A DNA stretch of 64,000 bases from positions 1 through 64,000 of the forward strand of contig JALHMS010000005.1 in NCBI GenBank assembly GCA_022843925.1, written 5' to 3'. Under the pieces are notes generated by a model, which saw only the letters and a list, made by a program, of their open reading frames with translations, ran no database searches and was not told where the DNA came from. Made by a program: the position numbers and the translations under genes. Shown piece by piece: positions 20,062-33,001 of this stretch; the stretch's first letter is position 1, and every line of letters begins with the position of its first letter. This DNA is from Burkholderiales bacterium. Lineage in GTDB: Bacteria; Pseudomonadota; Gammaproteobacteria; Burkholderiales; Ga0077523.

Positions 20062-21088
20062 TCAGGACGTCCTGGCGTACCGTCGACGATTGCGCCAGCG
20101 CTTCCACCCCGCCCACGGCAGCACGACCACCGGCACCAGCGCCGAGAACGCGAGTGTGCCGACGATGCCGTCCGGCAGTCCGGCGTCGGCGGGTGGGAGG
20201 TCCTGCAGCGATTCGGGGAAGGGCCATGGTTCGACGGGGATGATCTTCCAGTCCTTGCGGTCTGCCGGCACCCGCGCCATGTACTCGTCGAAGCTCGCGA
20301 CCGGCTCGCGGCCGAACGCGCGGCTGGACGGATCTCGCGCCGCCGCCGTCGGCCGCGATCAGCGTCGCGAGCGCCTGCCCCGCGGGCAATGCCGACACCG
20401 GCAGCGATGCCGGGACGATGCGCTGATCTTCCGGCCACAGCGTGCGCGCGACGAAACGCCGGGTCCCGTCGGGCGCCTGCCGGGACTCGCCGCGCAGGCG
20501 CAACGGGCGGCCCGCGAAATGGCGCGTCGTGGAGGCGTCGTAGTAGGCCTGGTTCGTGGCGATGCGCGAGACGATGCCGAATGCGGCGCTGCTGCCGTCG
20601 GCGAACGAGAGTGGCGTGCCGTCTGCGGAAAGTCGCGCGCCGGTCGCGATGTGCGGGGCGCCTAGCCGGAGCAGGAAGGGCGGGCCTGCGAAATCGGCAT
20701 CCGCCGTGCGGATCCAGCGGCCGATGTCCTCGCGGACGCCGTCGTGCGAGGGACGGGTCCCGGGCGGTGCGCCGGTCGTGGGCACGGCGACGGTCTCGTC
20801 GCGGAAGTAGAAGAGGGCCTGCGGGGCAACGGCGCAGTCCGAGCAACGTCCGTCGGCCCGCCGGAAGGCGCCGACCTCGTGCAGGCCGAGATGGCCCTCC
20901 GAGAGCGCCTCGCGTATCGGGGGAGATCCGATCGCCGGGGCTTGCTGGGCAAGGCAGCCGAGCACCAGGATCCGCCACAGGACGGCGGAGAGGGACGGCT
21001 GCCGGGTCGGCAGGGAAGCGCGGGTGGCGCCGCTGAAAACTGCGGCGCGTTCGGGCGCCGGTGTCGTGCATGGATGCGCTACGGGCAT
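20062..21088 (-). pseudogene. Secreted/membrane protein of unknown function, broken by a frameshift
   Basis: A frame begins at the ATG at 21088 after a strong GGAGGAAACACG ribosome site, with an N-terminal hydrophobic segment (SAVLWRILVLGCLAQQAPA). It remains protein-like until a GGCGGCGGCG run near 20338-20345. From there the coding signal continues one base out of phase, through a segment with RKDWKIIPVEPWPFPES and a C-terminal membrane helix (LAFSALVPVVVLPWAG) ending at a stop at 20062. Joined, the protein would be about 340 residues with a signal peptide, a periplasmic body and a C-terminal anchor. I do not recognise the family. The shift may be a real mutation or a one-base error in the GC run. 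Confidence 0.6.
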
Positions 21089-21167
21089 CGTGTTTCCTCC
21101 GGGGTGGTGGTGACACCACATTTCGGCGGCGAGACTATCGCGGCGCCCCGGGCGCGGGAAGACCATG

Positions 21168-21203
21168 AAAAAAGGGCGGTCGCGACCCGAGTCGCAACCG
21201 CCC
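21168..21203 (-). terminator. Intrinsic terminator of the yceI-like gene
   Basis: On the minus strand a GC-rich stem (GGGCGGT, mismatch, GTCGC paired with GCGAC, mismatch, ACCGCCC) with a four-base loop is followed by six T residues. It lies 25 bp beyond the yceI stop. Confidence 0.8.
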
Positions 21204-21228
21204 CGCAGTGCCGGAACTGCGTTGCCGA

Positions 21229-21840
21229 TTACTTCTTCTGGCGCATCTCCGATTCGATCGCGATGTCGATCGTGTCGGACGTGAGCGGCGCATACAGGCC
21301 GAGGTCGAAGTCGGTGCGGCGGATGCGCGTCCTGGCGGACCAGCCGAGGTAGTTCGCGCCGGCCAGGGCCTTCACGAAACCGGCCAGCGGGTGGTCACCC
21401 GAGTAGTTCAGGGTGCTGTCGAGCACGACGGGCATGGTCTTGCCCTTGATCGTGAGATTGCCGGTGATCTGGTACGTGTTCTTGCCGGTCTTGCGGACCT
21501 CCGTGCTCACGAACGTGGCCTTCGGAAACTTGGCGACGTTGAAGAAATCTTCGCCCTTGAAGTGGTCGTCGAGCGCCTTCCAGTCCGACGCGACGCTGGC
21601 CGGATCGATGGTGACGCTCACCTTGCTGTTCTCGGCCTTCTCGGCATCGAAGACGATGTCGCCATCGAAGCTCAGGAAGCGGGCCGACTGGTTCGACATG
21701 CCGACATGGTTCCAGGTGAAGACGATGCGGCTGTGGCTCTTGTCGAACGTGTAGGCGTCCGCGGCGAAGGCGCTGGAGAACGTGGTGGAGGCGGCAAGGG
21801 CGAGCATCGCGATGGATGCTCCGAGCATGCGACGGATCAT
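21229..21840 (-). CDS. YceI-family periplasmic lipid-binding protein
   Basis: This 203-residue protein has a clear Sec signal peptide (MIRRMLGASIAMLALAA, cleavage near SAFA-AD). The mature part opens with YTFDKSHSRIVFTWNHVGMS, the hallmark of YceI lipocalin-like proteins that bind polyisoprenoid lipids. Conserved FDGDIVFD, DFFNVAKFPKATF and TGNLTIKGKTMPV follow. The gene is preceded by a GGAGACATCC-ATG ribosome site and ends at an intrinsic terminator, so it is probably monocistronic. It is divergent from a LysR-type gene. The intergenic region carries a perfect 7-bp inverted repeat that could be the regulator's site. Confidence 0.93.
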   Translation of the reverse strand: MIRRMLGASIAMLALAASTTFSSAFAADAYTFDKSHSRIVFTWNHVGMSNQSARFLSFDGDIVFDAEKAENSKVSVTIDPASVASDWKALDDHFKGEDFFNVAKFPKATFVSTEVRKTGKNTYQITGNLTIKGKTMPVVLDSTLNYSGDHPLAGFVKALAGANYLGWSARTRIRRTDFDLGLYAPLTSDTIDIAIESEMRQKK

Positions 21841-21879
21841 GGATGTCTCCGGAGTGGGGTAAGGACCGCTGATTCTAGG

Positions 21880-21908
21880 CTTGCATCGTTGCAGGCGGAA
21901 CATGCAAG
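21880..21908. promoter_or_regulatory. Inverted repeat CTTGCAT-N15-ATGCAAG in the yceI/lysR intergenic region
   Basis: Perfect 7-bp arms (21880-21886 and 21902-21908) lie between the divergent yceI-type and LysR genes. On the minus strand TAGAAT (21877-21872) would be a fair -10 for yceI, and the repeat would cover its -35 zone. LysR regulators usually bind such dyads between divergent genes, so it is a candidate operator. Confidence 0.45.
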
Positions 21909-21998
21909 ATCGAGAAACAACCTTGCGTGAGTGCACGGCGGTCGCCACTCGCGACGCGCACGTTCGCCGCATCTGCCCATCCGACTCCCGCATCCCGC

Positions 21999-22919
21999 AT
22001 GCTCGAATCCCGTGACCTGCAACTCGTGGCCGCACTGGTGCGGGGGCGGTCCATGCGAAAGGCGGCCGACCAGCTCGCCGTGCATCAGTCGACCGTCTTC
22101 CGGCGGCTCGAGCAGCTCGAGAGCGATCTGGGCGTCCGGCTGTTCGAGCGCCTGCGCGACGGCTACCTGCCGACGCCCGCAGGCGAGGAACTCTTCGCGC
22201 TCGCCCGCCGCACCGAGGACGAACTCCTGCAGATGGAGAGCCGCCTCCAGGGGCGCGACATGCGGCCGTCGGGCCTCGTCCGCGTCACCACCACCGATAC
22301 CGTGCTCGCCGCCGTACTGGGCCCCGTGATCGCCGGCTTCCGTGCGCAGCACCCGGAGGTGGAACTCGAGATCGCCGTGTCCAACCAGCCCTTCGATCTG
22401 ATGCGCCGCGATGCCGACGTGGCTGTCCGGCCGACGTCGACACCGCCCCAGAACGTCGTCGGCCGCCGCCTCGCCCCTCTGGGGTTCGCGGGCTACGCGG
22501 CGGTGGGGACGGCGCCCGCCGTGGCGCTCGGGTCCGCCTGGATCGGGTTCGATGCGAGCCTGGCGCACATCGGCCCCGCCCAATGGCTTGCGCAATTGCC
22601 GGAGGGGCCGCCGGCGGTGCGCGTGAACAGCCTTCTCGGCGCCTACCAGCTCGCCCGGGCCGGTCTCGGGTGCGCACTGATTCCCACCTACCTCGGGGAC
22701 GGCGATCCCGGCCTCTTCCGCGCGGCGGGCCCGTTTCCGGAGATGGTGTCGGCCATCTGGCTGCTGACGCATCCCGACCTGCGTCGGGTGGCGCGGGTGA
22801 AGGTCTTCATGGATTTCGTCGCGGCCGCGCTGCAATCGGAAGCCCCGGGCCGCGCGGCGAGCCATGCCACCGGTGCGGCGGGGTCGGCCAGCCGACGTCC
22901 CCGCCGCAAGACCGGCTGA
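21999..22919 (+). CDS. LysR-family transcriptional regulator
   Basis: The 306-residue protein opens with a winged helix-turn-helix (LQLVAALVRGRSMRKAADQLAVHQSTVFRRLEQLE region, residues 5-40; the recognition helix is HQSTVFRRLEQLE). A linker helix and a periplasmic-binding-protein-like effector domain (about 90-290) follow. The C-terminus is a basic tail (SRRPRRKTG). The ATG at 21999 sits four residues before the conserved DNA-binding helix; an upstream start would add a non-conserved extension. It is divergent from the yceI-like gene, and the inverted repeat between them suggests autoregulation or control of yceI. The ligand is unknown. Confidence 0.9.
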   Translation: MLESRDLQLVAALVRGRSMRKAADQLAVHQSTVFRRLEQLESDLGVRLFERLRDGYLPTPAGEELFALARRTEDELLQMESRLQGRDMRPSGLVRVTTTDTVLAAVLGPVIAGFRAQHPEVELEIAVSNQPFDLMRRDADVAVRPTSTPPQNVVGRRLAPLGFAGYAAVGTAPAVALGSAWIGFDASLAHIGPAQWLAQLPEGPPAVRVNSLLGAYQLARAGLGCALIPTYLGDGDPGLFRAAGPFPEMVSAIWLLTHPDLRRVARVKVFMDFVAAALQSEAPGRAASHATGAAGSASRRPRRKTG

Positions 22920-22957
22920 TCCGCGGCAGCCCCGCGCAACTTTTTCCCGCTCCCGGG

Positions 22958-22986
22958 TTGCAGCGTCCGACGGCTGCCCCTATGTT
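22958..22986 (+). promoter_or_regulatory. Candidate sigma-70 promoter of the thioredoxin gene
   Basis: TTGCAG (22958-22963) and TATGTT (22981-22986) are separated by exactly 17 bp and lie 73 bp upstream of the thioredoxin ATG. Each hexamer has four matches to consensus. Confidence 0.45.
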
Positions 22987-23059
22987 CGCTCCTCAGGACC
23001 GGCGGGCGCCGCGTCGCGCGTTGCCCCGGTCCACCGATTCCTCTGCCAGGAGCCCTTGC

Positions 23060-23446
23060 ATGGCCACCGTGAACCTCACCCGGGAGAACTTTGAGTCCGT
23101 CGTCACCGGGAACGACATCGTAGTAGTCGACTTCTGGGCACCCTGGTGCGGACCCTGCCGGCAGTTCGCTCCCACCTTCGAGAAGGCGTCCGAGAAGCAC
23201 GAAGGCGTCGTCTTCGCCAAGGTGAACACCGAGGACGAACCCGAGATCGCGCAGCAGTTCTCGATCCGTGCGATCCCGACACTCATGGTCTTCCGCGAGA
23301 AGGTCATCCTGTACTCCGAGGCCGGCGCGATGTCCGGTGGGCAGTTCGACAGCCTGGTCGAGCAGGTGAAGGGTCTCGACATGGAGAAGGTGCATGCCGA
23401 CATCGCCGCCGAGGCCAAGGCCGAGGCGGGCAGCGCCTCCGCCTGA
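23060..23446 (+). CDS. Thioredoxin
   Basis: The 128-residue protein is a classical thioredoxin with the redox motif WCGPC (Cys30, Cys33) in VVVDFWAPWCGPCRQF. It also has the cis-proline loop AIPTLMVF and a C-terminal charged helix slightly longer than in E. coli TrxA. It should reduce protein disulfides in the cytoplasm using electrons from thioredoxin reductase. A candidate sigma-70 promoter lies 73 bp upstream. The ATG at 23060 starts right before conserved VNLTRENFESVV. A second, cysteine-less thioredoxin-like gene begins 7 bp after its stop, which suggests one transcript. Confidence 0.92.
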   Translation: MATVNLTRENFESVVTGNDIVVVDFWAPWCGPCRQFAPTFEKASEKHEGVVFAKVNTEDEPEIAQQFSIRAIPTLMVFREKVILYSEAGAMSGGQFDSLVEQVKGLDMEKVHADIAAEAKAEAGSASA

Positions 23447-23453
23447 CCGCCCG

Positions 23454-23876
23454 ATGGAAGCGATCCGCCGCCGCGCAGACCTCGATCGCCTCGTGGCGGC
23501 GGGCGGGTCGCTCGTGGTGTCCGTCGTGGACGGGGCCGACAGTGCAGCCATGGCGTTCACGGGCAACGTCAAGGCGGTGAGCGGGCGCTTACCGCGCATG
23601 ACTGTAGCCGTCATCGACCGACTCGAGTCCCCCGATCTTCCCGCCCTGTTCGGGATCACGCAGGTTCCCGCGCTGGTGGTGTTCCGGGCCGGCGTGGGCC
23701 TCTTCGCCGGCCCCGCGCCGAGCACGGAAGCCCTGCTCGAAGCGCTCCTGCGGCGCGCGATGGCGCTCGACATGGATGCCGTGCGCACCGAGATGTCCCG
23801 CGAACGGGCCGAGACCGAAGGCACCATGGCGCACCGGGCCTGCCCGACCAGCCAGCGGGTTCCTCCCGAGGCGTGA
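23454..23876 (+). CDS. Thioredoxin-fold protein lacking the CxxC motif
   Basis: This 140-residue protein keeps the thioredoxin pattern of strands (LVVSVVDG, MTVAVIDRL, then the cis-proline loop ITQVPALVVFRAG), and its C-terminal helix LLRRAMALDMDAVR matches the end of the upstream thioredoxin. The position of the redox motif reads VDGADSAA, with no cysteine. The only cysteine is near the C-terminus (HRACPTS). It therefore cannot act as a dithiol reductase and may be a binding or chaperone-like paralogue. It starts 7 bp after the thioredoxin stop, so co-expression is likely. The fold assignment rests on pattern similarity. Confidence 0.7.
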   Translation: MEAIRRRADLDRLVAAGGSLVVSVVDGADSAAMAFTGNVKAVSGRLPRMTVAVIDRLESPDLPALFGITQVPALVVFRAGVGLFAGPAPSTEALLEALLRRAMALDMDAVRTEMSRERAETEGTMAHRACPTSQRVPPEA

Positions 23877-24156
23877 CCGCGCGCCGGTTGCCGTTCGCAG
23901 CCCGGTCCAGGGCCGCGCCAACGTCTCCGGGTGCACTCGTATGCCGTGAGCAGGGCCGAAATTCCAAATGACCGCCGGAAGGAACAGATTTATCATGTGG
24001 TCCGATAACTGACCCGCCAGTCAGCTAGCGACACACCGGCGTCGGGTTTCGAGCGCCGCACCCGGGGTTGCACGGGCGCACGGCGGGTCACCGGGCCCGA
24101 GGCGGAGACTGACGGCCCGGCTCCCATCACGTTTCCCGTTTCGCCCGAGGTCCGCC

Positions 24157-25314
24157 TTGAACAGTCTGCGCATTGCATTGGTCGCTCTGGCCGTTTTCCT
24201 TTCGCTCGCCGCCGGGTGCGGTTCGAAGTCCGAGAGCGAGGCGCCCGCCGCTGGCGGCAAGCCGGCCGATGCCAAGGATGCCAAGGCCCCCGGCGGCGGT
24301 GCACCCGGCGGAGGCAAACCGATGGGTCTGCCGGTGAAGGCGGTGCAGGTGTCGATGGGCGAGATGCTCCAGGAAGTGACGGCCGTGGGTTCGCTCATCG
24401 CCGACGAGAGCGTCATGATCCGGCCCGAGATCGACGGTCGGCTCGTCGGCATCCACTTCGAGGAAGGCCAGACGATCGCGAAGGGCGCAAAGCTCGTCAC
24501 GCTCGATCCGGCCGAGCTGCAGGCACAACTCGCCCAGGCCCAGGCCCAGGCCCGCACCGAACTCCAGCGCTACGAGCGCGCCAAGGAACTCCTGGCGCAG
24601 CAGTTCGTGTCGCGCGAGGCCGTCGATCTCGCCAAGAACAACCTCGACCGCGCCGACGCCCTGCGTCGGGAAGCGGAGGCCCGTCTCAGCAAGACGGAGA
24701 TCCGCGCACCGTTCTCCGGCACGGTGGGCCTGCGGTCCGTGAGCCCCGGGGCCTACGTCAAGAAGGGCGACGACATCGCGCGGCTCGAGAACCTCGGCGC
24801 CATCAAGGTCGACTTCCGGGTGCCCGAGGGTTACGTATCGAAGCTGCACGCGGGTCAGGAGATCGCCGTGCGTCTCGACGCCTTCCCCGGCGAGGCCTTC
24901 ACCGGCCGCATCTTCGCCGTGGAACCAGTGGTCGACGAACGCACCCGCACCGTCGTCCTGCGGGGCCGCATCCGCAACGACGGCATGAAGCTGAAGCCCG
25001 GCATGTTCGTGCGCGTGGTCCTCGTCACCGACAAGCGGCAGAACGCCATCACCGTCCCGGAGCAGGCGATCTGGCCCATCGGGCAGGACAACTTCGTCTA
25101 CCGGGTGCAGGATGGCAAGGCCATCCAGACCAAGATCGCGATCACGAGCCGCCGCCCCGGCAGCGTCGAGATCGGCACCGGGCTCTCGGCCGGCGACGTC
25201 GTCGTGACCGAAGGCCAGATGAAGCTGAAGGATGGCGCGCCGGTCATGGTCCTGCCCTCCGCACCGCCCGCACCGTCGGCCGCCGCCGACGCGCCGCAGA
25301 AGCAAGGGAGCTGA
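24157..25314 (+). CDS. RND efflux periplasmic adaptor lipoprotein (AcrA/MexA-like)
   Basis: The 385-residue membrane-fusion protein has a signal peptide ending in lipobox Leu-Ala-Ala-Gly-Cys21 and then a glycine/proline-rich linker (residues 33-55). The lipoyl-like and hairpin region follows (VMIRPEIDGRLVGIHFEEGQ, KTEIRAPFSGTVGLRSVSPG), then beta-barrel and membrane-proximal domains ending in EGQMKLKDGAPV. It should couple the HAE1 pump to an outer-membrane channel; no channel gene is next to it. The start is a TTG at 24157. No ATG precedes the signal peptide, and starting at the first internal ATG would remove it. The pump gene begins 1 bp after its stop. Confidence 0.88.
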   Translation: MNSLRIALVALAVFLSLAAGCGSKSESEAPAAGGKPADAKDAKAPGGGAPGGGKPMGLPVKAVQVSMGEMLQEVTAVGSLIADESVMIRPEIDGRLVGIHFEEGQTIAKGAKLVTLDPAELQAQLAQAQAQARTELQRYERAKELLAQQFVSREAVDLAKNNLDRADALRREAEARLSKTEIRAPFSGTVGLRSVSPGAYVKKGDDIARLENLGAIKVDFRVPEGYVSKLHAGQEIAVRLDAFPGEAFTGRIFAVEPVVDERTRTVVLRGRIRNDGMKLKPGMFVRVVLVTDKRQNAITVPEQAIWPIGQDNFVYRVQDGKAIQTKIAITSRRPGSVEIGTGLSAGDVVVTEGQMKLKDGAPVMVLPSAPPAPSAAADAPQKQGS

Positions 25315-25315
25315 C

Positions 25316-28435
<3,120 letters not shown>

Positions 28436-28460
28436 GTCTGCCGGTGCACGTATCGATGAT

Positions 28461-28487
28461 CGAAACCCGGCCCTGCGCCGGGTTTCG
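28461..28487 (+). terminator. Terminator after the RND pump gene
   Basis: A perfect 10-bp stem (CGAAACCCGG paired with CCGGGTTTCG) with a 7-base loop lies 25 bp beyond the pump stop. The downstream T-run is short (ACTTT), so termination may be partial, before the thioesterase ATG at 28503. Confidence 0.6.
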
Positions 28488-28502
28488 ACTTTGGGAGACC
28501 CC

Positions 28503-28988
28503 ATGAACGAACGGATAGACCCCGCGCCGGCCACCGGTGTGGTTCCGCGCGAGGTGGCGCAGTCGATGAGCGGCCTCGACCTACTCGAGGGCTGGCTCGC
28601 CGGGCGTTTCCCGCCACCGCCGATCCAGGCGGTGTTCGACTTCCGCCTCGTCGAGGCGGCGCACGGCCGGGTCGTCTTCTCCGGCACGCCCGACGACCGC
28701 TATTTCAACCCGCTCGGCACGGTTCACGGCGGCTACGCCGCCACCCTTCTCGACTCATGCATGGGCTGCGCAGTGCACTCGGTGCTCGCACCCGGCCAGG
28801 GCTACACCACCCTCGAGATCAAGGTGAACTACGTGCGCGCCATGACGCCGCAGACCGGACCCGTGTTCGCCGAAGGGCGCGTGCTCCACGCCGGGCGCCA
28901 GGCCGCGACCGCCGAAGGGTTCCTGCGCGATGCCGCCGGGAAGCTCCTCGCGCACGGCACCACCACCTGCATCGTGTTCACGCCGTGA
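28503..28988 (+). CDS. PaaI-family hotdog-fold thioesterase
   Basis: The 161-residue protein is a hotdog-fold acyl-CoA thioesterase of the PaaI/YdiI type. The signature RYFNPLGTVHGGYAATLLDSCMG covers the loop and helix that hold the substrate. TTLEIKVNYVRAM is the paired strand, and the C-terminus ends ACG-like (AHGTTTCIVF). It should hydrolyse aromatic or medium-chain acyl-CoA, but specificity is not readable. The ATG at 28503 lies just after the hairpin terminating the pump gene. Its stop codon overlaps the GTG start of the GNAT gene (GTGA), which indicates translational coupling. Confidence 0.88.
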   Translation: MNERIDPAPATGVVPREVAQSMSGLDLLEGWLAGRFPPPPIQAVFDFRLVEAAHGRVVFSGTPDDRYFNPLGTVHGGYAATLLDSCMGCAVHSVLAPGQGYTTLEIKVNYVRAMTPQTGPVFAEGRVLHAGRQAATAEGFLRDAAGKLLAHGTTTCIVFTP

Positions 28989-29491
28989 CGTCGTCGCCCA
29001 GCCATCGCATCGCCACGCGCGATGATCTCCCGGCGATCGTCGCGATCTACAACGAGACGATCCCGTCGCGCATGGTGACGGCGGACCTCGAACCCGTCAG
29101 CGTGGAATCGCGCATCGCGTGGTTCGAGGCGCACGCGCCCGACCGGCATCCGATGTGGGTCGCCGAGCGGGATGGTGAAGTCGCCGCGTGGCTCAGCTAC
29201 TCGAAGTTCCACCCCCGCGCCGCGTACGACGGCACCGCCGAGATCTCGCTCTACGTCGGCAGCCGGTTCCACCGCGCGGGGCTGGGAGGGCGGCTGCTCG
29301 CCGAGGCGATCGATGCCGCGCCCGGCCTCGGATTCCACACGCTGGTGGGGCTCGTCTTCGGCCACAACGCCCCGAGTCTCGCGCTCTTCGAGCGTTTCGG
29401 ATTCGCCCGCTGGGGGCACATGCCGCGCGTGGCGATCCTCGACGGCGTCGATCGGGATCTCGTCTTCCTGGGGAGGCGTATCACCGGGTGA
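28985..29491 (+). CDS. GNAT-family N-acetyltransferase (phosphinothricin-acetyltransferase-like)
   Basis: The 168-residue protein has the GNAT fold. It opens with RIATRDDLPAIVAIYNETI, the start typical of the Pat/YncA group. The acetyl-CoA-binding motif is RFHRAGLGGRLLAEAID, and the C-terminal block is GHNAPSLALFERFGFARWG. Close relatives acetylate phosphinothricin, methionine sulfoximine or related amino acids, although the natural substrate often differs. The GTG at 28985 overlaps the thioesterase stop. Starting there leaves three residues before the conserved core; a longer frame upstream is inside the thioesterase gene. Its stop likewise overlaps a possible GTG start of the ABC ATPase gene. 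Confidence 0.87.
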   Translation: MTSSPSHRIATRDDLPAIVAIYNETIPSRMVTADLEPVSVESRIAWFEAHAPDRHPMWVAERDGEVAAWLSYSKFHPRAAYDGTAEISLYVGSRFHRAGLGGRLLAEAIDAAPGLGFHTLVGLVFGHNAPSLALFERFGFARWGHMPRVAILDGVDRDLVFLGRRITG

Positions 29492-29520
29492 GTGGCGCGT
29501 CGGCGGGCGACACTCCCGGT

Positions 29521-30201
29521 ATGCTGCGTCCCATGCTCTCGCTGCACGATCTCGCCCGCCGGTTTCCCGGCCCGCCGCCCCGCCCGCTCTTCGCAGGCGT
29601 GAACCTCGAACTGGCCAGCGGCGAGTTCGTGGCGATCATCGGAGATTCCGGCGTGGGCAAGAGCACGCTGCTCCACTGCATCGCCGGCCTCGATCGACCG
29701 GACGCCGGTCGCGTCGTGGTCGATGGCGTCGACCTCATGACCCTCGACGACGACGGGGCGACGATCCTGCGCCGGCAGAAGCTCGGGTTCGTCTTCCAGG
29801 CCTTCCACATCCTGCCGTGGCTGGACCTCGCAGCGAACGTGGCGCTGCCGCTGGGCCTGCTCGGCCACGGTGCCGCAGAGAGCCGCCGACAGGCGACCGC
29901 GATGCTCGATGCCGTCGGGCTCGGCGATCGCGCCGCGAGTCATCCGCGGGAATTGTCGGGCGGCGAACTCCAGCGCGTGGCCATCGCACGCGCGCTCGCG
30001 CATTCGCCGAAGCTGCTGCTGGCCGACGAGCCCACCGGCAACCTCGACCCCGACAACGCCTCGCGCGTGCTCGATCTGCTCGCCACGCAGGTCCGGCAGC
30101 GCGGCGCGGCGTGCATCCTGGTCACGCACTCCCGACGCGCCGCGGCCGTGGCGGACCGCGTGCTGCGTCTGACCGCCGTCGGTCTCGTCCCCGCCGGCTG
30201 A
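29521..30201 (+). CDS. ABC transporter ATP-binding protein (LolD/YbbA type)
   Basis: The 226-residue ATPase has all ABC motifs: Walker A GDSGVGKST, Q-loop FVFQAFHIL, signature LSGGELQRVAIARAL, Walker B LLLADEPTGNLD and the switch His in VTHSRR. The ADEPTGNLD form and short length are typical of the LolD/MacB/YbbA group that serves FtsX-type permeases. I start it at ATG 29521; a GTG at 29488 overlaps the GNAT stop and is a real alternative that would add 11 residues and couple translation. Its likely permease partner is the FtsX-type gene at 33002, beyond the opposed phosphorylase gene. A 5-bp gap separates its stop from the phosphorylase stop. Confidence 0.88.
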   Translation: MLRPMLSLHDLARRFPGPPPRPLFAGVNLELASGEFVAIIGDSGVGKSTLLHCIAGLDRPDAGRVVVDGVDLMTLDDDGATILRRQKLGFVFQAFHILPWLDLAANVALPLGLLGHGAAESRRQATAMLDAVGLGDRAASHPRELSGGELQRVAIARALAHSPKLLLADEPTGNLDPDNASRVLDLLATQVRQRGAACILVTHSRRAAAVADRVLRLTAVGLVPAG

Positions 30202-30206
30202 CCGCG

Positions 30207-32735
<2,529 letters not shown>

Positions 32736-32899
32736 GGTCGCGTCTCCCTGGTGAGCGGTTCGGGCACTCCGGGTCGTGTCGCAAGATGTGTGCGGTGTGT
32801 CGCGGCGGAGCTCCGCGGCGCGCTCCGCCACGGGCAGCAGCACCGGTCCGTCGTCGGTGCGAAGATCGATGCACCATGTCGGGTCCGCACCGTCCGGCC

Positions 32900-32960
32900 G
32901 TGCGTCGCGAATGTGCGTCCCGAATTTGCGTTCCGACGGTGCGTCCCGACTGTGCGCCGA
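32900..32960. repeat. 13-bp tandem repeats in the glgP/permease divergent region
   Basis: Four 13-bp units of the type GTGCGTCCCGAAT begin at 32900, 32913, 32926 and 32939, and a partial fifth starts at 32952. They differ by one to four bases. They lie between the start of glgP (32735, minus) and the start of the ABC permease (33002, plus), where promoters of both genes should be. They could be a minisatellite or repeated operator sites. Confidence 0.75.
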
Positions 32961-33001
32961 CGAGGGTGTGCCGTGGCCGCACGGTGCAGTACCCTCGGGG
33001 C

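Noticed and set aside
24009-24024. CTGAC-N6-GTCAG dyad as a TetR operator for the RND operon
   Set aside because: The arms are only 5 bp, and there is no TetR-type gene nearby; chance occurrence is likely.
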